A DNA stretch of 64,000 nt from JAGXRK01 sp963804005 (lineage in GTDB: Bacteria > Bacteroidota > Ignavibacteria > Ignavibacteriales > Ignavibacteriaceae). A program made the position numbers and the translations under genes. Each line of letters starts with the position of its first letter. Positions within the stretch are counted from its first letter, which is position 1. Below are positions 59,746-64,000 of the stretch, piece after piece. The notes beneath the pieces are model-generated. The model ran no database searches, had not been told where the DNA came from, and was given only the letters and a program-made list of their open reading frames with translations. Location: the NCBI GenBank assembly GCA_963804005.1, contig CAWDOP010000016.1, forward strand, positions 1-64,000, read 5' to 3'.

Positions 59746-61281
59746 ATGTTTCCACAATTCTCTATCAAGACTCCGATATTGAATTGCTTCGCTAAGGTGT
59801 TGCGGTTGGATGGTTTCGGATTTTTCAAGATCAGCTATTGTTCGGCTAACTTTTAGTATTCTATCATAAGCTCTAGCTGATAAACCAAGTTTTGTCATTG
59901 CCATTTTTAATAAATCTTCTCCCGTCGAATCAAGTTTGCAAAACATTCTTACCTCTTTTGAGCCCATATCGCCATTACTGAAGATATACTTCATTTCTTG
60001 GAATCTATTCGATTGAATTTCTCTTGCAGAAATCACCCTTTCTCTAATACTTGATGATTTCTCACTTTCTCCCTTTGAGCTTAATTCCTTGAATTTTACT
60101 GCAGGAACCTCAATGTGAATATCTATTCTATCCAGCAATGGACCTGATATTTTTGCCATATATCGCTGAATTTGCGGCGGAGTACAAGTACATTCCTTAG
60201 CCGGATCGGTAAAATACCCGCAAGGACAAGGATTCATTGCTGCTGCCAACATAAAATTTGCAGGAAATTCCAGAGAAAGTTTAGACCTGCTCACTGTTAC
60301 CCGGGCATCTTCAAGTGGTTGTCTTAACACTTCAAGCACATTTTTCTTGAATTCCGGTAATTCATCTAGGAATAACACTCCGTGATGGGCAAATGATACT
60401 TCTCCGGGACGAGGGAATGAGCCTCCACCAACTAATGCTGCATCAGATACTGTATGATGCGGACTTCTAAATGGTCTTTCGGTTACTAATGCCGTTTCTT
60501 TTTGAAGAATTCCTGCAATAGAATGAATTTTAGTGGTTTCCAGTGCTTCCTCAAATGTCATTGAAGGTAAAATAGAAGGAAATCTTTTGGCAAGCATCGT
60601 TTTACCGGAACCGGGTGGTCCAATCATTAAAATATTATGCGCACCGGCTGCAGCAACTTCTAAAGCTCTTTTTACATTTTCCTGACCTTTAACATCTGAA
60701 AAGTCAAGATGATATTTGTTTATCCACGAAAATAATTCTTCTTTATTTGTAACCGTTTTATTTATTTGCAATTCGTCATTAAGAAATGCTACAACTTCTG
60801 AAAGAGTTGATAAACCATAAACTTCTATATCATCAACTATTGATGCTTCTTTTGCCGATTCAACCGGTAGAATAACTCTCTTAATTCCTTTTTTTCTTGC
60901 TTCAACAGAGATAGGCAAAGCACCTTTTACGTGTCTTAATTTTCCGTCAAGTGCTAATTCTCCAAGGAAAATTGAATCTTCCAGATAAGTATTATTTAGC
61001 TGTTCATTTGCAGATAAAATTCCAATGGCAATGGAAAGATCGAAAGAACTTCCTTCTTTTTTAATATCGGCAGGAGCTAAATTAATTGTTATTTTTCTGG
61101 CAGGAAATTCAAAACCGGAATTTTTAATTGCAGCAATTACTCTTTCTTTACTTTCTTTTACTGCATTATCTGGAAGACCTACTATTGTAAAGTTAGGAAC
61201 ATTTTTCTCAACATTAGTTTCAACTTCAATAATGAAAGCATCAATTCCATATGTAGCACTTGTGAAAATTTTTGAAAGCAT
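59743..61281 (-). CDS. ComM/YifB-family Mg chelatase-like AAA ATPase
   Basis: 512 residues. The N-terminal part (1-170) is the ChlI/Lon-like fold (VETNVEKNVPNFTIVGLPDNAVKESKERV). The AAA core has Walker A MIGPPGSGKTMLAKRFPS (about 215-230), Walker B GVLFLDELPEFK, and the C-terminal domain with a zinc-like CNPCPCGYFTDPAKECTC block. In naturally competent species ComM is a branch-migration helicase; in others the role is unclear. No competence gene is nearby. Confidence 0.93.
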   Translation of the reverse strand: MLSKIFTSATYGIDAFIIEVETNVEKNVPNFTIVGLPDNAVKESKERVIAAIKNSGFEFPARKITINLAPADIKKEGSSFDLSIAIGILSANEQLNNTYLEDSIFLGELALDGKLRHVKGALPISVEARKKGIKRVILPVESAKEASIVDDIEVYGLSTLSEVVAFLNDELQINKTVTNKEELFSWINKYHLDFSDVKGQENVKRALEVAAAGAHNILMIGPPGSGKTMLAKRFPSILPSMTFEEALETTKIHSIAGILQKETALVTERPFRSPHHTVSDAALVGGGSFPRPGEVSFAHHGVLFLDELPEFKKNVLEVLRQPLEDARVTVSRSKLSLEFPANFMLAAAMNPCPCGYFTDPAKECTCTPPQIQRYMAKISGPLLDRIDIHIEVPAVKFKELSSKGESEKSSSIRERVISAREIQSNRFQEMKYIFSNGDMGSKEVRMFCKLDSTGEDLLKMAMTKLGLSARAYDRILKVSRTIADLEKSETIQPQHLSEAIQYRSLDRELWKH

Positions 61282-61303
61282 TTATCCCGCCAATTTATAA
61301 AAA

Positions 61304-62977
61304 TTATTTTGTGAGAAGCATTTTTTTTGTTTGAGAAAAAACAGGAGTCGAAACTTTGTATAAATAAACTCCGGATGGAAGATTACTAGCATCAAAATCA
61401 AATTTATGAATTCCTTTTGTTAGAAATCCCTTTTGAAGAACAGCTAATTCCTGTCCTTCGATATTATAGATAATAATTTCAATTTCAGAATCTTCAAATA
61501 AATCCAGTTCAATACTTGTAAGCGGATTAAAAGGATTTGGATAATTCTGATTCAGTTTAAATTGCTCGATATTTCCAACACCAACTTTAACTTGCGAAGA
61601 ATAAACTACTGAACCATCTTTATTAATTTGTTTTATTCTGTAATACAAAATTTTATTTTCCGCATCTGCAGCATCAATATAAGAATATACACTTGAGTTT
61701 TCACTTGTTGCAGCTATTGTTCCAATTTCAATAAATCCTCTTTCTTCAGAAGATTTTTCAACAATAAAAGATGTTGAGTTCTTGGAATCAGGAGATATCC
61801 ATTCTAACTGCATATAAGTGCTTAAAATATTGATATTTAATTCCGGTGCGCGTGAAAAAATTGGTGCATTGGAAGTAATGAATTTAATACCTTGGTACTT
61901 CAAGCTTTGTATATTTTTAGGATTTGTTAATTCGTTTAAAGTATCAAAATTAAGCTGTAAAACCGGTTCGGCTACTTTAGGTGATAATAAAATATACTTT
62001 GTATCCTCAATAATTTTTGAAGCACCATTATTAGGTTTAAGAATTCTGAGTTGTTCAATTGTAAAGGATTGTGAAGAATTATTCCCGAACGATATTATTA
62101 TTTCATTAAGTGGGAGGATATCAGAAAGATAATGTTTAGCAAAGAGAATTCTATCTGAATAGAAATAAATTATTTGTTCAGATAAATTCATCTCAAATCC
62201 TATATGATTCCAGATTTTTTTTGATAGAAAAGGAGCCGAAGAATTAATGATTTCACCATTTTTGTCAAGCAAACACAATTTTTGAAAATCGTTCAAGCAT
62301 AGTCTGACAAGAGATTCGCCGGTTTTTTTGTTAATAAGTTTAAATATATCTAAATCACTTCCCAAAACTTTCAGCCAAAATCCAATCCATAATCTATTTC
62401 CAATATTATTTTTGAGTTCAATTTCAAGATTGGAACCGGATTCAAATTTTGCAGCGTTACGAGTAGTTTTATCTGGCTTATATGTTTTTATTTCAGCTAT
62501 CAGACTGTTATTATCTTTACTATTATTTTCTTCTAAATTTCCGATCACGGCAATTACTTTTTGATCACGTATAAATTCTCCGTAAAATTTAATTTTAATA
62601 TTCTCAGAGTTTCCTGAAGAATAATTCATTAAAACCTGAAAAAATGATTGAATGGGTAACTCTTCTCTTTGAAGTTTAATTTCGGCAAGGTAGACATTGT
62701 CTGAGATAGCTTCTATTACAGAGTTTAAAACTGAAGTTTGGAATGAACCCTTTGTCGTTAAAATTTTAATTGAATTAATATCAATATCATTTTTAGAAAT
62801 TATGTAAAGATTTAAGGCTTCAGCCTCAAGGATTGAGTTATCGGATATTAAAGAGATATCAAATGAAGTATTATTTGGAATTAGCGATGGGTATTGTAAT
62901 TCCGAAACAGGATTATAGTTCTGTGCCTGACCCCCAATACAAAAAACGAAAAACAATATGTTTAAGAGTTTTGTCAT
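61304..62977 (-). CDS. Secreted LamG-like protein with a T9SS type A sorting domain
   Basis: 557 residues. A signal peptide (LLNILFFVFCIGGQAQ) leads to an N-terminal beta-rich part. A LamG/concanavalin-like domain sits at about 170-310 (KFESGSNLEIELKN, RLWIGFWLKVLGSD, WNHIGFEMNLSEQIIYFYSD). A fibronectin-like region follows (about 385-475, LQLEWISPDSKNSTSFIVEKS). The end (about 478-557) has the type A sorting signature: NQNYPNPFNPLTSI and LPSGVYLYKVSTPVFSQTKK. It should be exported to the outside by the type IX system and anchored or released. The ligand is unknown. It sits between comM and nuoI without obvious relation. Confidence 0.88.
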   Translation of the reverse strand: MTKLLNILFFVFCIGGQAQNYNPVSELQYPSLIPNNTSFDISLISDNSILEAEALNLYIISKNDIDINSIKILTTKGSFQTSVLNSVIEAISDNVYLAEIKLQREELPIQSFFQVLMNYSSGNSENIKIKFYGEFIRDQKVIAVIGNLEENNSKDNNSLIAEIKTYKPDKTTRNAAKFESGSNLEIELKNNIGNRLWIGFWLKVLGSDLDIFKLINKKTGESLVRLCLNDFQKLCLLDKNGEIINSSAPFLSKKIWNHIGFEMNLSEQIIYFYSDRILFAKHYLSDILPLNEIIISFGNNSSQSFTIEQLRILKPNNGASKIIEDTKYILLSPKVAEPVLQLNFDTLNELTNPKNIQSLKYQGIKFITSNAPIFSRAPELNINILSTYMQLEWISPDSKNSTSFIVEKSSEERGFIEIGTIAATSENSSVYSYIDAADAENKILYYRIKQINKDGSVVYSSQVKVGVGNIEQFKLNQNYPNPFNPLTSIELDLFEDSEIEIIIYNIEGQELAVLQKGFLTKGIHKFDFDASNLPSGVYLYKVSTPVFSQTKKMLLTK

Positions 62978-63007
62978 TTTCTAATGATAGAAAGAATGAC
63001 GTTATAA

Positions 63008-63518
63008 TTATTTGTATTGTCTTAAAAACTCGATCCTGTCCTGTAACTGGCTTATCGGCACTAATAATTTATCTTTTCCGTAAAGAGCATCTTCCCTTTT
63101 AGTAAATGCCAGTTCATAATCTTTACTCATAACAATTGCTTCTTCGGGACAAACCTCTTCACAAAATCCGCAAAAAATACAACGAATCATATTTATTTCA
63201 AATTTTTCCGGATATCTTTCTTTTTCTGCATCAGTTTCTGCTGCCTGAACTTCAATTGCTAAAGCCGGACAAACCCTTGAACATAATCCACAGGCAACAC
63301 ATCTCCCTTTACCATTTTCTTCAAGAACTAAAACAGGTCTGCCTCTGTAAGAACCAGAGGGAATATACTTATTCTTCAGGATATTCCATTGTGTATTTAG
63401 GTTTGAACATAGTTCTAAATGTAAGGGATAATCCCTTAATAATTTCGACGAAATACGCCTTTTCAAGGAATGTAAGGTCTTTTAATCTTTTTTTAGGCGG
63501 TTTTGTAGACGTAGCCAT
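63008..63518 (-). CDS. nuoI: NADH-quinone oxidoreductase subunit I, split by a frameshift
   Basis: The gene reads in two frames. From ATG at 63518, behind GGAG, 49 residues run MATSTKPPKKRLKDLTFLEK through FRTMFKPKYTMEYPEE and then hit a stop. Removing one base (the A at 63371 on the plus strand, a T in the mRNA) joins PEE to KYIPSGSYRG and the rest, giving a normal 169-residue NuoI with two [4Fe-4S] sites: CVACGLCSRVCP and CIFCGFCEEVCP. Without the correction an internal start in the second frame (63466) would give 152 residues with a false N-terminus. Either the base is a sequencing error or the gene is truly broken. It follows nuoH in the usual order. Confidence 0.88.
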
Positions 63519-63600
63519 CTAAACTCCGTTAAAATCTTTTTTTATCATTGCGACAATTATAATATAAATTACATTTTTTTTCATAACAAGGTAATAGAAA

Positions 63601-64000
63601 TTAAATTCCAAAAACCATAATTAAAACTGCGACCCAGATAATATTTATTAAAGAAAGCGGAAACATAACTTTCCAGCCATAACTCATTAACTGATCATAC
63701 CTGAACCTTGGAATACTCCATCTTACCCAGATAAAGAAGAATAATATAAATAACAGCTTTACTATAAATGAAGCAATTTGAAGAAGTATTACTAAAGTTT
63801 CAGAAAGCCCAAATGTTTCAATAAAAGGTACCTGCCAGCCGCCTAAATACATAGTAACTATAAATGCACCGGCAATAATCATATTAGCATATTCTGCAAG
63901 AAAGAATCCTGCAAACTTCATGCTGCTGTATTCAGTATGGAAACCACCTACTAACTCAGGTTCGGCTTCAGGCAGATCGAAAGGTAAACGATTTGTTTCT
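63601..64000 (-). CDS. nuoH: NADH-quinone oxidoreductase subunit H (partial, C-terminal part)
   Basis: The visible 132 residues begin at the window edge with ETNRLPFDLPEAEPELVGGFHTEYSS, the unmistakable NuoH/ND1 quinone-site loop, followed by membrane helices (FAGFFLAEYANMIIAGAFIVTMYLGG, LLQIASFIVKLLFILFFFIWVRWSIPRFRYDQLM). NuoH bridges the hydrophilic and membrane arms of Complex I. An ATG at 63921 is internal, not the start. The N-terminal part lies beyond 64000. The 82-base gap to nuoI holds only AT-rich sequence. Confidence 0.96.
   Translation of the reverse strand, partial: ETNRLPFDLPEAEPELVGGFHTEYSSMKFAGFFLAEYANMIIAGAFIVTMYLGGWQVPFIETFGLSETLVILLQIASFIVKLLFILFFFIWVRWSIPRFRYDQLMSYGWKVMFPLSLINIIWVAVLIMVFGI

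Noticed and set aside
63921..63923. ATG as the start of nuoH
   Set aside because: The frame continues upstream through the conserved ETNRLPFDLPEAE loop to the window edge, so it is an internal methionine.

Overview
The window is AT-rich bacterial chromosome. It looks like the Bacteroidota/Chlorobiota lineage, most plausibly Ignavibacteria (Ignavibacteriales/Melioribacteraceae). The reasons are: a short primary sigma factor without region 1.1; TAnnTTTG-type -7 promoter elements; type IX secretion C-terminal sorting tails (an intact protein at 61304-62977 and a decayed one at 7920-8208); a B12-dependent class II ribonucleotide reductase; a hybrid histidine kinase; and frequent TTG/GTG starts. 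The taxonomic call is inference from gene content and motifs.

Region 1-4480 is the right part of an integrated mobile element next to a tRNA-Thr gene. It holds a truncated HTH-like gene, a 12-copy array of short iteron-like repeats with an AT-rich core and a 22-bp perfect palindrome, a CHC2/Toprim primase fused to an SF3-type helicase, a DUF5659-like small gene, and about 0.9 kb of repeat-rich non-coding DNA. The primase next to the repeats looks like a self-contained replication module, and this is the most interesting part of the window. A split second copy of the tRNA-Thr 5' end, interrupted by a small palindrome, lies just beyond the tRNA.

Region 4.7-27.6 kb is ordinary housekeeping and accessory chromosome. 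It carries a CNNM/CorC-type membrane protein, a DUF971 protein overlapping a SpoU RNA methyltransferase, YjbQ, ornithine aminotransferase, a hybrid sensor kinase, a PAP2 phosphatase, a GNAT acetyltransferase, FabF, a LolA-like protein with an ABC-2 exporter, NrdJ, an NlpC/P60 lipoprotein, the primary sigma factor, DeoB, and a GAF protein with a degenerate GGDEF domain. A miniature remnant of a secreted alpha-amylase-like gene lies at 7920-8208.

Region 27.6-59.7 kb is one uninterrupted minus-strand block of translation and transcription genes. In transcription order it is: tRNA-Tyr, tRNA-Gly, tRNA-Thr, rpmG, tRNA-Trp, secE, nusG, rplKAJL, rpoBC, then a promoter, rpsL, rpsG, fusA, tuf, the S10 operon, the spc operon (with an embedded tRNA-Gln), secY, map, infA, rpmJ, rpsMKD, rpoA, rplQ, a terminator, and engB. 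It fuses the secE/rpoBC, str, S10, spc and alpha clusters. Several starts needed correction, notably rpoB, fusA, infA, rpmD and rpmG.

Region 59.7-64.0 kb holds the ComM/YifB AAA ATPase, a T9SS-sorted LamG-like protein, and the start of a Complex I cluster (nuoI, nuoH). nuoI carries an apparent single-base insertion that splits it into two frames; nuoH runs off the window edge.
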